Below are positions 26,517-37,900 of a DNA stretch of 45,557 nucleotides, piece after piece. The notes under the pieces were generated by a model. It searched no databases. It was not told the DNA's origin and saw only the letters and a program-made list of their open reading frames with translations. The DNA is taken from contig JAGWWP010000015.1 in the NCBI GenBank assembly GCA_018970325.1, positions 1 to 45,557 on the forward strand, written 5' to 3'. Positions within the stretch are counted from its first letter, which is position 1. The number at the start of each line of letters is the position of its first letter. The position numbers and the translations under genes are program-made. This DNA comes from Cyanobacteria bacterium REEB446. GTDB taxonomy: Bacteria > Cyanobacteriota > Vampirovibrionia > LMEP-6097.

Positions 26517-27455
26517 CTACCTAATAAAAAAATAAAACACCAAATAAGCAAAACCTATAACAAAGTAATGGCTGTCTATTCTGTCAAGAATCCCTCCCTG
26601 AGCCTGAAGTAAAGTACCTGAATCTTTAACCTTCGCTCGACGTTTAATCATGCTCTCAAACAAATCACCCATTTGAGCAATAATCGCAAGAATTAAGCCA
26701 AGAATAAAAACTAAAGCCCAATTAAGAAAACTTTCTTTAAAATGAATGATGCCTAAATACCCCTTCATAAAGCTCCCGATCGTACTAATAATGCGGGGGT
26801 CTAACTGATGTTTACAAACTAATATACATAAAGCAAAACACAGAGAACCAATAAATAAGCCAAATAAGCTGCCTTCTATTTTTTTATTTGGACTAATTGT
26901 TTTAGTAAGAGGAATTAAACCAAAATTCTTGCCTCCAACAAAAGCAAAAATATCATTTAAAGCCACCGAAAAAATAATAGTCAGAAGAAATAAATCACCA
27001 TGCTCTAAACCTCTAATTAATGGATAGAAAGAAGGTGCTAGTCCTAAGTAAATTAAAAGTAATATTGAAGAAATAAAGTGTTCATAATCACGGGAAACAC
27101 TTAAATCAAGCTTCAGGCTTGAATTTGTTCGTTCAACTACGCGCCCGTTAATTAGCTTCAGTAAATAAAAGCATAAAGTAAACAAAAGAAATATCGTTAA
27201 ATGAGAAAAGAAAACTACAAAAAAATATTTTTCATAAAGATCTGGAATTATTAAAGCTAAAACATTAAAAAGACAGACGAAAATTAAAATCAAAGTTCTT
27301 GGTACTTGAATCTCTTGCTTTTCAAGCATATTAAAAGCTTCTCTCAGAGCAGCTAAAGAGAATAACAGTACCATAGCAGAGACGCCTAGCTGACCTCCCC
27401 AGTTTGCTAGCAATACCAATGCTATAAGCAAAGCTCCAATAATTACTCTATTCAT
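26517..27455 (-). CDS. cdsA: phosphatidate cytidylyltransferase
   Basis: 312 residues, about eight membrane segments. Makes CDP-diacylglycerol from phosphatidic acid and CTP. The C-terminal signature [21 protein letters not shown] is followed by [12 protein letters not shown] and the DR pair are in place, but the usual PGHGG is AQGG here, a His to Gln change within the signature. [13 protein letters not shown] and [12 protein letters not shown] are typical upstream elements. A TAGAAT -10 on the minus strand (27473-27468) lies 12 bases before the ATG. Divergent from the membrane protein gene at 27514. Confidence 0.9.
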   Translation of the reverse strand: MNRVIIGALLIALVLLANWGGQLGVSAMVLLFSLAALREAFNMLEKQEIQVPRTLILIFVCLFNVLALIIPDLYEKYFFVVFFSHLTIFLLFTLCFYLLKLINGRVVERTNSSLKLDLSVSRDYEHFISSILLLIYLGLAPSFYPLIRGLEHGDLFLLTIIFSVALNDIFAFVGGKNFGLIPLTKTISPNKKIEGSLFGLFIGSLCFALCILVCKHQLDPRIISTIGSFMKGYLGIIHFKESFLNWALVFILGLILAIIAQMGDLFESMIKRRAKVKDSGTLLQAQGGILDRIDSHYFVIGFAYLVFYFFIR

Positions 27456-27500
27456 AAAATTTATGGAATTCTATATATTACTATTTTAAATGAAGTTTAG

Positions 27501-27506
27501 TAGAAT
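27501..27506 (+). promoter_or_regulatory. -10 box of a probably leaderless gene
   Basis: TAGAAT ends seven bases before the ATG at 27514; no Shine-Dalgarno is possible in that space. The divergent cdsA has its own -10 at 27473-27468, so both promoters share a 58-base gap. Confidence 0.4.
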
Positions 27507-27513
27507 TTAAGCA

Positions 27514-28860
27514 ATGGAAATCACTAAAAGAAAGTATTTTCTTTTATCCTTATTTTTAAGTTTTTCAATTGCTGCTTTCGTTCAATTCAGGGCTATTTTT
27601 GACGAGACAGCGATCAATTCTGGCGTTCGCAATCAAATATACTGGATGGCAAGATTAATGGATCCTAGCCTCTTCCCGAATGATCTAATCGCTGATCACT
27701 TTGCTCAGCCTAAAATGATTTCACCAATTTTGGCTGTCATTTATAATATACTGCCTAAAAATATAGAACCAAATGAAATCACGCAACTCATACCTTTAAT
27801 CCTAGTCATAGTTTCAACGATTTTCCTATTTAAAGCAGCTGAGATACGCTTTGATTGCAGATATGTTTTTTGGCTCTGCTTTGGTTTTAATGTAAGTATC
27901 TGGATGATCGACAATCTAGCTGGTGGTTTACAGAGATCTTTTTTCTACCCTCTATTTTTTTTCTTTCTGTGGATGTTCGCTAAAAGAGCTTGGCTAGCCG
28001 TTTTTCTATCATTACTCATTCAGGCTTTTATATATCCCATAGTATTTATAATTTCCTTGGCTATTCTATTTTTAGATTTAATATATAAAAGACTTATACA
28101 AGAAAATATCTCAAAGATACAGCTAATTACAACTATCTCAGGGATAGCTTTTGGAGTTTTAGTAATCTATATTAGATATCTATTCTTCACAGATACACTT
28201 GTATCAGGATATCTATACGAAGAACTACTGCTAAAACATTATTTAGTTTATGTTTCACCTACAGTAATAATGATTATTTTGACGCGTTTTTTTTATAAAC
28301 TCGAAACTAGTTTAATAGAAGATAATTCGATAATAGTAAATAAACTCAGCACTTCGACTAAACACTTTATGAAACATAATGCTAGAAATATTCTTGTCAT
28401 CTCTGTATTATTTATGAGCTTTAATTTTTGGGACGATAACTTAATTAAAATTAGTAAAAATGAATATAGGATTTATAAATTTATAAAGAACACAGCGAAA
28501 GACTCTCTCATATTAGCTCCTCTAAATATAGCTGATAATATACCAGCCCTTTCATATCGCAGTGTTTTAATAAACTCCGCAGCAAAAATGCCAGTCGGCA
28601 AGAAATATTCATTAGCCATGAAAGAAAGGCTTAAAGACGCAGAGAGCATATACTCAGCTCACGATATTCAAGTGATGTCTAAATTAATCAAAAAATATGG
28701 CATAGATTTTATCGTAATTAATTTAGACGAACACGGAAAAGTTTCTAACGGCAACACTATACTTAAAAGCTTAGCTTCAAGTGATAAAGTGGTTTTTAAA
28801 AACAAAGACTATGTGATAATCAAAGTTTCAAGCCTTCTGAAGCAAAGGGAGAAAGCATAA
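27514..28860 (+). CDS. polytopic membrane protein, function unknown
   Basis: 448 residues with roughly nine membrane segments between 8 and 330 and a soluble C-terminal part (about 330-440). The first loop carries a charged motif (NQIYWMARLMDPSLFPNDLI, about 41-60) with acidic residues after the first membrane segment, a layout seen in GT-C glycosyltransferases and in uncharacterised membrane proteins resembling them; this is a weak resemblance and no sugar-transfer motif is certain. The 3' end overlaps the convergent PHP gene by 41 bases. Confidence 0.75.
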   Translation: MEITKRKYFLLSLFLSFSIAAFVQFRAIFDETAINSGVRNQIYWMARLMDPSLFPNDLIADHFAQPKMISPILAVIYNILPKNIEPNEITQLIPLILVIVSTIFLFKAAEIRFDCRYVFWLCFGFNVSIWMIDNLAGGLQRSFFYPLFFFFLWMFAKRAWLAVFLSLLIQAFIYPIVFIISLAILFLDLIYKRLIQENISKIQLITTISGIAFGVLVIYIRYLFFTDTLVSGYLYEELLLKHYLVYVSPTVIMIILTRFFYKLETSLIEDNSIIVNKLSTSTKHFMKHNARNILVISVLFMSFNFWDDNLIKISKNEYRIYKFIKNTAKDSLILAPLNIADNIPALSYRSVLINSAAKMPVGKKYSLAMKERLKDAESIYSAHDIQVMSKLIKKYGIDFIVINLDEHGKVSNGNTILKSLASSDKVVFKNKDYVIIKVSSLLKQREKA

Positions 28861-29617
28861 TTTTCTTATGCTTCTCATAGACTGCTACTTCTGTGATATT
28901 AAACTCTTTTAAAATCGCTTCTAGCTTATCATAATTTTTACCTAAATCATGTGCTGCATGAGCATCACTAGCAATAGTAAAGCTAATACCTTTATCTTTA
29001 GCCATTTTAATTAAATCAAAATGTGGATACTGCTCCCCAATAGGCTTACGATAACCAGCTGTACTGATTTCCATAGAGAGATCGGCTGCTTTAATAATAT
29101 CTAAAGTCTCACTATATAAATCTGTTAAATCCTTAGTGGGAAAGAATTTAAAAATTTTAATTAAGTCCAAATGAGCAAGTGAGTCTACTAGACCAGATTT
29201 CGCTGTTTCTTGAATCAATCGATAATATTCAATATATAAATCATCGATATTATATTTATCGTACTCACTGATGTAATGAGGATGATCAAAAGGAAAATCA
29301 AAGACAAAGTGAACTGAACCTAAAATAAAATCTAAGTCATCATAATGTTTCTCTGTCCATAATTTACCCTCAGTACTAGTCTCTGGGTCATTATCTAGCT
29401 CTATACCAGCACGCAACTTAATATCTGGATTGCGTTCCTGAAGCCGCTTAATTTCATTAAAATCAACTCCAGCCTTATATCTGTCATGATCAGTCAACGC
29501 TACATCAGTAAGACCAATAGCCCTAGCTCTATCTGCCCATGGCTGCAAGACTTCTTCTCTGTAATGGAGATCATCTCTATGAGCCTGAGGATGGTTATGG
29601 TAATCAAACTTTAGCAT
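28820..29617 (-). CDS. PHP-domain metal-dependent phosphoesterase
   Basis: 265 residues, complete PHP domain. Metal ligands are visible: HNH at residues 7-9 (FDYHNHP), ALTDHDRY, the GIELDND glutamate, LGSVHFVFD, LAHLDLIK, and IASDAHAAHDLG near the C-terminus. This set matches histidinol-phosphatase HisK-type and related PHP hydrolases; the substrate (histidinol phosphate or another small phosphate ester) cannot be assigned. The start overlaps the pyrE-like gene by 14 bases on the same strand, so the two are translationally coupled; no other his gene is present. Confidence 0.85.
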   Translation of the reverse strand: MLKFDYHNHPQAHRDDLHYREEVLQPWADRARAIGLTDVALTDHDRYKAGVDFNEIKRLQERNPDIKLRAGIELDNDPETSTEGKLWTEKHYDDLDFILGSVHFVFDFPFDHPHYISEYDKYNIDDLYIEYYRLIQETAKSGLVDSLAHLDLIKIFKFFPTKDLTDLYSETLDIIKAADLSMEISTAGYRKPIGEQYPHFDLIKMAKDKGISFTIASDAHAAHDLGKNYDKLEAILKEFNITEVAVYEKHKKIMLSPFASEGLKL

Positions 29618-30263
29618 GATAGTCTTCTTGAACCAGAAGTTCTGCTTCTGGAATAAGTTTTAGAATATCTTTTAAACGAATTATAGGAGTGTAGTGAATA
29701 CCAAGATCAAACATTCTTGATTCCACCGCTTTAGAAATATCTACAAGCCCTATAACTTGAATTATCTGAGCATCAGCTTCTTCACTAACTTTTCTAATTA
29801 ATTTCACCAAAGTATCTGAATCTCTAACCTGATCCTGAACTAAACAAACCTTAGATCCCTGTTTTAAAGGACCTTCAATCCATTTAGAATACCCAAACTG
29901 CCGAGGCTGATTTCTAACATAGAACGATGTTAATTCTTGTCCCCTAATATAAGCAAGTAAAGCTGTAGTAGATGGTAAAGAATAAGTTATAGAGGAATTA
30001 GAGCCGATCGCCTCTACTTGGTCTTGCAGATTATGTAAAATTGCCATACTTGCAAGAAACAATCCCTCTGCCGATAAAGTAACCTCTTTAACGTCTAAAG
30101 CGATATCAGCAATTTGACCATTAGTTAATATATTATCTCTGCGAAATATAGCACTTTGAGCCAATTTTTCAAGTAATTTCTGCTTGACCTCTTCAAATCT
30201 CATCGAGATTAACTTCGTGTCAAGTCTAAAATCTTGGCTAGCTGAACTATCTGGATTATCCAT
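29604..30263 (-). CDS. orotate phosphoribosyltransferase-like protein with altered PRPP loop
   Basis: 219 residues. The fold follows PyrE: AQSAIFRRDNILTNGQIADI matches the GEFxLxSG-type N-terminal element in position, FYVRNQPRQFGYSKWIEGPL (about 113-132) matches the family's YVRKxxKxHGxxxxIEG, and KVCLVQDQVRDSDTLVKLI lies where PyrE has VVDDVITTGGS. In that PRPP-binding loop the first acidic residue is Gln and the TTGGS part is RDSDT, so PRPP binding may be lost or changed. It may be a divergent PyrE or a paralogue with a regulatory role. Promoter and start are clear; it is cotranscribed with the PHP gene. Confidence 0.75.
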   Translation of the reverse strand: MDNPDSSASQDFRLDTKLISMRFEEVKQKLLEKLAQSAIFRRDNILTNGQIADIALDVKEVTLSAEGLFLASMAILHNLQDQVEAIGSNSSITYSLPSTTALLAYIRGQELTSFYVRNQPRQFGYSKWIEGPLKQGSKVCLVQDQVRDSDTLVKLIRKVSEEADAQIIQVIGLVDISKAVESRMFDLGIHYTPIIRLKDILKLIPEAELLVQEDYHAKV

Positions 30264-30272
30264 TGAAAGAAA

Positions 30273-30301
30273 ATTGTAGCAGATTCAGATTAAATCAAGA
30301 A
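30273..30301 (-). promoter_or_regulatory. promoter of pyrE-like/PHP gene pair
   Basis: Minus strand: TTCTTG (30301-30296), 17-base spacer, and an extended -10 TGCTACAAT (hexamer 30278-30273). The hexamer ends nine bases before the ATG, so transcription should begin about three bases from the start codon: a leaderless or nearly leaderless mRNA. Confidence 0.65.
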
Positions 30302-30424
30302 CTTTTCAGGTATTTCATTAATACCAATTATACACATTTCAAACGAAAAGTAATACAATTTAATATGGATAAAAATAAATTAAACACCTAGTCTTCAGGT
30401 GACCTAATTTGGATTGAAAATAAT

Positions 30425-31975
30425 TTGAGCTTAACAGCGACTATCCAAAAAACTCAACACCCATTAACCACCATGCAGTACAGCTCGGTTAATGATCTTT
30501 TGCCTGCAATGCAGCAGAGCTCAGTTAATGATTCCTTACCTACAAAACCTACAAATAATGAGATACGAAAAAATGATATAACACCAACCACCACGGAGGT
30601 CCCTGATCTACGAAAATTAGATATAGAAAGTATAAAGCAGTCAATTAAACAAAAAAGATCTCGATTGAGCTCTTTCGGTAATTCAGATGATGAAAATTGG
30701 TCTAGAGCTGATCAATTTAATAAATTCAAAACAAGAGCAGATAGATATTTAAGCTCAAGACCAGCTATTTATAATGCAATAGTAACCGCTCTGGGCGACG
30801 ATTTAGCTGCAACTATGGCGGGCTTACTCCGCAACGTCTCAGAAGGTGTTTTAAATTTTGCTAATGCCTCGGAGGAAGCCTTTAAAGGCTTACTAAAATT
30901 TATCTTAAATGTTTCTAGTATAAGTGTTACTGAAAGCATTATCAAAACTGCTGCAAAATTCATATTACCTAAACATATGCATGATGAAGCCAGAAATATT
31001 ATGCGCTTACCACTTGAAAGCCTTGCAAATAAAGAGCTTATTGCTAAAGAACTTGAAAATATTTTATTAACTGGTCCAAGAGATCATTTAAATAATTTTG
31101 AATTAATGAACGATTTTAGTAAAGAACAGAAAATCGTTGAACTTTTTAAAGCAAATGAAGCTTTAAAATTCGCCCAAAGTTTTAATCCAAATCAAGACGA
31201 GATAGAAAAAATAAAAAAATTCCAATTAAGTGTCCGATTCTTTGAAAGTGGTATTAAAGGTAGCCTCTGGGCATCTATCCCTTTCTTAAACCGCCTATTT
31301 AGAACTCATGTACTCGGAGCAGAAGGCTTCACTGGTCTAAAAGGAGTTCAGGAGACTGAAAAACATACGATGAACCCTCTGCAGAAATTAGCAGTGGGAA
31401 TGTCCCTTAGTTTTGGATTTATTTTTCAAGGAGGGGTAATTGCTTTGAATAAAATGAGTGAAAATGGTAGCAAAGTTGCTAATTGGGTTATTAACAATAC
31501 AGGCTTCTCCCAAGGACTGTTTCCAACTAAATCGGCGATATACTTTAATCAAGGACTAGCCTATGATGCCTCACGCCTTGCTAATTCACAAGGAAAAGCA
31601 GAGGTCTTTGAAAGCGGCTTAATAACATCATTATTCACTCCTATATTATATTTCGGTGATATATTCACTCGCTTTATTGGCAATATGGCTGATAAAAACC
31701 TAGCCAAAAAACATGGCATCGAAGAAGGTATATTAGTCAAAAAAGACCTTAATGGGGAAGGTTTATTGGGTACTTTCAATAAATATTTCCCTCACGAAAT
31801 CAGTCACGGCGAGATGATACCTAAAACAGACCATGATCCAGACCTCAAACGTGATGCTAAACTAGCTCATGCTGATATGACTATCTCTAAGATACTATTA
31901 CACTCTCTAACTGTCTTTGCTACAAGAATATTTATAAATAAACAGACTAAATCTTTTGCTAAGAGTCATGCCTAG
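30425..31975 (+). CDS. unknown protein, disordered N-terminus and helical body
   Basis: 516 residues, no family recognised. Residues 1-60 are low-complexity and include a short duplicated unit (SSVNDLLPAMQQ then SSVNDSLPT). The body is largely helical with some hydrophobic stretches (for example QKLAVGMSLSFGFIFQGGVI, about 317-336) that may be membrane-associated; no signal peptide. The predicted start is TTG; the ATG at 30473 is an alternative. Translation is convincing over its length and codon use resembles its neighbours. The 3' end overlaps the convergent 2174-residue gene by 17 bases. A short CACCT/AGGTG hairpin lies in the leader. Confidence 0.7.
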   Translation: MSLTATIQKTQHPLTTMQYSSVNDLLPAMQQSSVNDSLPTKPTNNEIRKNDITPTTTEVPDLRKLDIESIKQSIKQKRSRLSSFGNSDDENWSRADQFNKFKTRADRYLSSRPAIYNAIVTALGDDLAATMAGLLRNVSEGVLNFANASEEAFKGLLKFILNVSSISVTESIIKTAAKFILPKHMHDEARNIMRLPLESLANKELIAKELENILLTGPRDHLNNFELMNDFSKEQKIVELFKANEALKFAQSFNPNQDEIEKIKKFQLSVRFFESGIKGSLWASIPFLNRLFRTHVLGAEGFTGLKGVQETEKHTMNPLQKLAVGMSLSFGFIFQGGVIALNKMSENGSKVANWVINNTGFSQGLFPTKSAIYFNQGLAYDASRLANSQGKAEVFESGLITSLFTPILYFGDIFTRFIGNMADKNLAKKHGIEEGILVKKDLNGEGLLGTFNKYFPHEISHGEMIPKTDHDPDLKRDAKLAHADMTISKILLHSLTVFATRIFINKQTKSFAKSHA

Positions 31976-34900
31976 CTTTATGAAACATAAAACCTGCTTG
32001 AGCTAAGTCATAAATCCATTCATCAAATAAAAATTGATCTACTCTAGATTCACCATACTCATAAACAGCAGTATTAAGAGCCTTCTGTAATAAATTAGCT
32101 TGACCTAAACCGCTGTTAAGTTCTATGACAGCTAAATCTAAATCAATGTCCTTTTCTATACGACTGGAATTTTTAGCCTTTACTTCTTTAATTAAACTCT
32201 CTAATTTACTTAAAGACTCTGCCTGAGACTTACCTGAGCAGAGAATGACTTTTTCACCTTTAAAATTATAATAATAATTAAGCCCACCAAAGCAATTCTC
32301 TTCACAGATAACTTTAAAATTTTTCAAATCACTGTTAATCCACTCTTCGCTATCGACCTCAGGAGCAGTAGATTCGGAATTCTGTGAAAATTCTCGACTG
32401 ACATAAAGATATGGAATATAGTCAAAGAGACCATTTAGCATAAATATATTACTAAAATCACCATCTAAGTTATATACTTTTATCTCATTTTTCCGAGCAT
32501 ATTCTTTAGCATGCTCTGGAATTGCTTTTTTAAGTATATTTTCTCCATAGTGATCTAAAAGAATCTGCAACTTGTTAGCAAAATATGGAGGCATAATCAG
32601 TATAGGTTCACCGTAAAATAATTTCGCTCCCTGACCCGCATTCACGGTTACCTTACCAGCGTTCACAGAGAATAAATATCCCTTAACTCCAGTTAAGCTC
32701 TGGAAACTACGCATAGCAAAGAAAAGCTCAGGAGCTGGATATTCAGTATTAATAACTAAACCAGCCTCTAAAAAGCTATCCACAAGCTGCCCATAGAAAG
32801 CTTCTTGAATAAAAGCTTTTGCATTGTTAGGAACAAATTCTTGCATCACCACATCATCAGTACTTGAATACTCTAAAATAAAATCTAGAATCTTTTCTTT
32901 ATCTGTGCGAATATTCAGCCTATCACTGATACCCCTGCCACCAGATTCTTTACTGGACTTCAAAAGCCATTCATCTAAGTGCCCTGCATTTAAACGAATT
33001 AGTTCTTCACTAATATACAGAGATAATTCTGTTTTAGTTTTAAAACGATTCTGCTTAAAGTTAATCTGAATCAAAGAATTAATTTGTGCTTTCTCTAAAA
33101 TCGCAGCAAGCTCAGTCTTGGCATACATTTGACGCATATTAAGATACGACCAAACTTCTGGGACTTCTATCTCTTGCGTAAACCCGCTTATATACTGTGA
33201 GTGAGTATGAGCTGACATAGTAATATCTGGATCTGGCAGTCCAAGTAACGGCTCCAGCAATACTACCGCATGCACAAAGCCATATTCATTTAACTTAAAC
33301 TTTTCATGTGAATTTTCAAATGGTGCAATAAACTCAATGCCTTTATTAAAGAGTTCTTCTACTTTAAATGAAGTATAAAGCTGTCTAATTTTCCCTTCTT
33401 CAGTAAGATATGGGGTAAAAGCAGTAATAGTCGTAAAAGTACCACGATTAAGAGTATCTGCTTTAGCCTCTCTAAATATTGGAGACCTTAAAACTAAAGG
33501 CAAATCCCAAGAGTGTTTCCCTGGACTACTAATACCTGCTATGTAAATAATCTTATGCTGAGCTGAATTTAAGCCAAATAGCAAATCAGCTCTAGCAGTA
33601 TCACCTTTAATAATGACTGGTAGAGGGTGCCTATCATGATAATTTCTCACAAAATTTCTTAAAGCCCTCATGCAGTCCCAGAAACGCTCTTCTATACAGA
33701 TAGTTTGATGTTGATAACCAATTGGTATCAAACCATTTTCATAATCACCGATTAATAAATCTCTATAAGCCTGAGAAGTCTCCTGCAGAACAGTATATTC
33801 CGAAACCAGCTTCCACAGAAGCTTATAAATATTAGTACCACTAGCAGCACTAAACTTAAACATTTTCTCTCTAAGCTTATTTGACAAATAATACTCATTA
33901 TCAAATCCATAAACCTCACCAGCAGACAGTCTATGAAAAGCATAAGGAGGATAATCTTCTTCATGAATATTTAGATATTGGTCAAAGAAAATACCTAGCT
34001 GGTTAATCATCAAATTATGATCAGCAATCGAAATACTAAGAGCAACTAAAAAATTATAATAAGCCAACTCAACAAAAGAAGTAGCTATCTCTAACCCTTG
34101 ATCTCCTAGCTTAGCTTTCAGAGCTTCAGCTAATTTAGCAAATATACCTTTACTACCTTGATGATCTCCAAAGATATTAATAAACTCAGCTTTAAGCTCA
34201 GATTCATTTTGAGCAATACTCAAACTAGAACATAGTGTTAAAACTTCAGGAACGAATCCCGACAGATATTTAGCAAAAACCTCCATCAAGGCAAGCAATT
34301 TAGCAGCTTGACTGATCTTAGTTTTCAATTCAGCATGAGAATTAACAAGCTCTAAATATTCAGCACAATACAAAGGAATCAGATTAGTAATATGATGTAT
34401 TTCTCTATACTGACTTAATTCCTCTTTAAAATTATTTAGTGCCTCTATTTTATAAACTCTAAAAGCATTTTCCTGCTTAGCTTTCGCTCTTAAATCTATA
34501 CTCTTAAAAGCATCAGTACTGATTAGATCAGCTTCTTTCGTAGAGCCAGCCTGCTTCACTATTCGACTACTACTCTCTATAAATATAGCTTCCTCGCATC
34601 GCACATATAGCTTAAGTACTCTTTCATTAAAATCTTTAAATAATGAACTTACATAACTAATATTTTCTTTACTCTCACCATTTAAAACCCAGCGCCCACC
34701 CAAGACTAACCACTGTTCAAAACTTAAATTATGGTTCCAGTAATCATCATCACTCAGACGAGCATCTTTCATTCCTTCTAACTTACTTAAAGTGCAAATA
34801 CTATGTTCGTATCTTTCTAAAACCCTTATAGAAACAGAACTCTTTTTTGCTGATTGATATTTCTGTTTTAGAAGATCTTTCTTTAAATCTATATATCTCT

Positions 34901-37900
34901 TAGTTTCATTAAAGAAACTCTCATAGATTTTAGCTTCACTCTCATCAAGTGACTTCTGTAGCATAAATTTAATATGTAATTTCGCGAAAGTTCCTTCCTC
35001 ATCGACTTCCTCTGCCCATTTATCATATATGCTTTGAGCTACCATATGGCTAGCGACAGTACCACCAAGTGCAAGCCATTCTTTGGTCGAATCATAGTCA
35101 AGAAAAGGCTTTTTAGCCTGCTGAGGATTATCAACTAATATCATTAATGAATCTGGATTACGCATCTTCATTAATGTACGTAATTTTACTAAATTAGTTA
35201 AAAGACTAATCAATTCAGCATGATCAGAATTAAGCTGAATAATATCTACGCCTTGATAGGCTAGGAGTGGGTTCTTATAAAAACCTTTTTTATAAGTCTC
35301 TAAATACTTAATCTCTGGGCTAATTTCACGTAATTTAATCAAAAGCTGTGCAGCATTACTTTCATCAGTCTTCTCTAAATTACGCTTAATCAAAGGCCAT
35401 TTTTCTATCTGAGAGCCATAAGTCATCAATGAAGCAATAATCTGCTCACGATTAAGAGGCTGCTCTAATTTTATTAATTCTAGAGATAACTTATCTAAAG
35501 CATCATCTGCAATATTTTTAAATTCACCAGACATAAAAATATCTGGGTCTACATAAGGATCAAAAACCTTTATTTCTTTAGGAAGCTCATGGTTAGTGAT
35601 CTGCTCATGATAAAAAGATTCTATTTCTGCAAGCGAAGTATTTTTAATAAAACGCTTCTGCTTTAATAAAAGAGCCATTAAATACTGATTAGCATTCTCT
35701 CTTTCATCAGAAACATTACCTTTATAAGAAGCATTTAACGCAATGCTAATGTCCTGATAAGCTTTCACTGTGCTATTTCTTGAATTAGCTGCATCTATAG
35801 CTTTATTCATCAGCTCTATTCTTTGAAATATACCAGTCTCATTAATAATCCTAGAATATTTTATTAGCTCAGCGAAAAAAGCCCCCTGCTTATGTTCTGG
35901 CTTATTATCATTTAAAGAATGAAGAATAAATAAGGGCTCTTTAGTAATACAGTAGCCTGTAGATGCCATAGTTCCGTGTTCCATAATGTGGATGCCGACT
36001 TTAGTATTATCTCTTGAATTAATGGTGTCCCTTACTTGATAACCATCTATGTTAAAGCTCTGAAAAACCCCCTGAAAACTAATCGCTTTAGAATACTGTA
36101 TAGCTCTACAGGTATTTTCTATAACCTTCGCAGAACCAGCACTAGAGCTAGAATCAAAGAAAGAGTTTTCAGTTTCACTCACTAGATCTATATAGTTTTT
36201 ACCAATATTAAGAGATTCCCTATCATCAGCTCCTAATATACGTCCCATTAAATTAGTCACAGAAGAAACGACATTTTTACCAAAATCAATCCTAGATGGA
36301 GCTACAGTAAAATTGAAATAGTAATCAGCAGGTATGAATCTATCAGTCTCGACTACAACCCTCTCTATATCAGCTCCAGAGAGTAACTCTTTATATATAC
36401 TAGAATCGAAATATCTAAATTTCGTTTCAATAAACTCTTTAGTAAGTTTATAATCCATCTCACCTTTAAGAAAATTACTGTATTCACTAACCTTAGCACT
36501 AGGACTTAAGTCTAGATTATTCTTTAGCTGAAAATACCTTTCTTTACAGTAAGTGAAATGATCTTCGCTTTGGTGTTTAATTAAAGCTAAGCTAGCAGTA
36601 TCTTTTTCCGCGTCTCTATAAGTAGATAAGATTTCTAGAATTACCGAAAATTTATCCGCTTTAGTTTTTAAAATTTGAATATCTAAATCATCCTGTAACT
36701 GATAAAGATCAAAAATCAACTCAGCAGCATTTAATATAAGCTCTTCATAGTATGTTTTTCTAGCCAAAACCATTTCATAGCTTAATTTCTGAGCTGAAGC
36801 ATAAGTGGAAATTTCATCCTTAAGTAATTTAATAAAATCGTCTATTAATGGACCAAATAAAGTCGTTTCTAATTGATAATGAAATACCTTATTAACGGCA
36901 CTAGCATTTTTTATAGCAGTGTAAAGTCCCTCAGCAAGACTAATAGCTAAATCCTTAGCATTCTGCCATTTAATACTAGGCGTACCAGTCTCTGGATCAG
37001 TAATTATAGAGATCGAAGCATTCTCAAAGAAAGAATCCACCTTGTCTGCTATGTGAATAAAATCCTGAGTTACAAAAGTATAAGGAATAGCTAAAACTCT
37101 CTGCTTAAAAGAATTTTCATCATTCTCAACATAAAGATTCTTACCTAATAAAATCCTTGCAATAATATGCCCCGATCTTTCTGAAAGTCTCTGCACATAA
37201 ACGACAGACTTTTTATTAATAGCGGGTGTCTTTTCTGCAAGCTCAATAAGATCAAATATTTTTAAATGTAAATTTTTATCAAAATTACTCAAAGCATCCA
37301 CTAATTTCAGATAAGAACTTCTTTGTTTAATATGCTCGTAAATAAAGTCAGTGAGAGTATCAGAAAATTCTTGAATGAATTTTTTAAGCTGGTTAACAGC
37401 TTTCAGTATCCTAGCTCGTGGAATTTCACTCTGCTTTAGAATAAAGCTTAAATCATCAAGAATAATATTTAAATCTAATTTAGCCGTAGCGAAAAATTCT
37501 TCTTTCAGGGACAGAGATACAGAATTTTCATTTTTTAAAGCATCTTTAAATTCATCGCTTAACTTAATATAAAACTGATAAATTTCTTTACTAATAGTAG
37601 TTAACTTCTCTGTAATGAATTTAGAAGTCTTCAGTATTCCAGCATTAATTAAAATAGGTCCCTGTTCATGAGCGACTCTCGAACCACGCTGAGCAATTAA
37701 ATCAGAACCTAAATGCTTAAGAGCTTTCTCTAAAACCTTATAATAAGTCTTCGCTCTCTCTTCATTGTAAGTATCAGTGAGGCTATTAAATAAGTCAACT
37801 GAAGCCATCCCCGAAAAAGGATCATCAAGATGCTTTGCGTAAAGTGCTTCTAACTTTTCTATGTCATAAACCTGTGCACCTGTTAAGGAACGGTTTCTAA

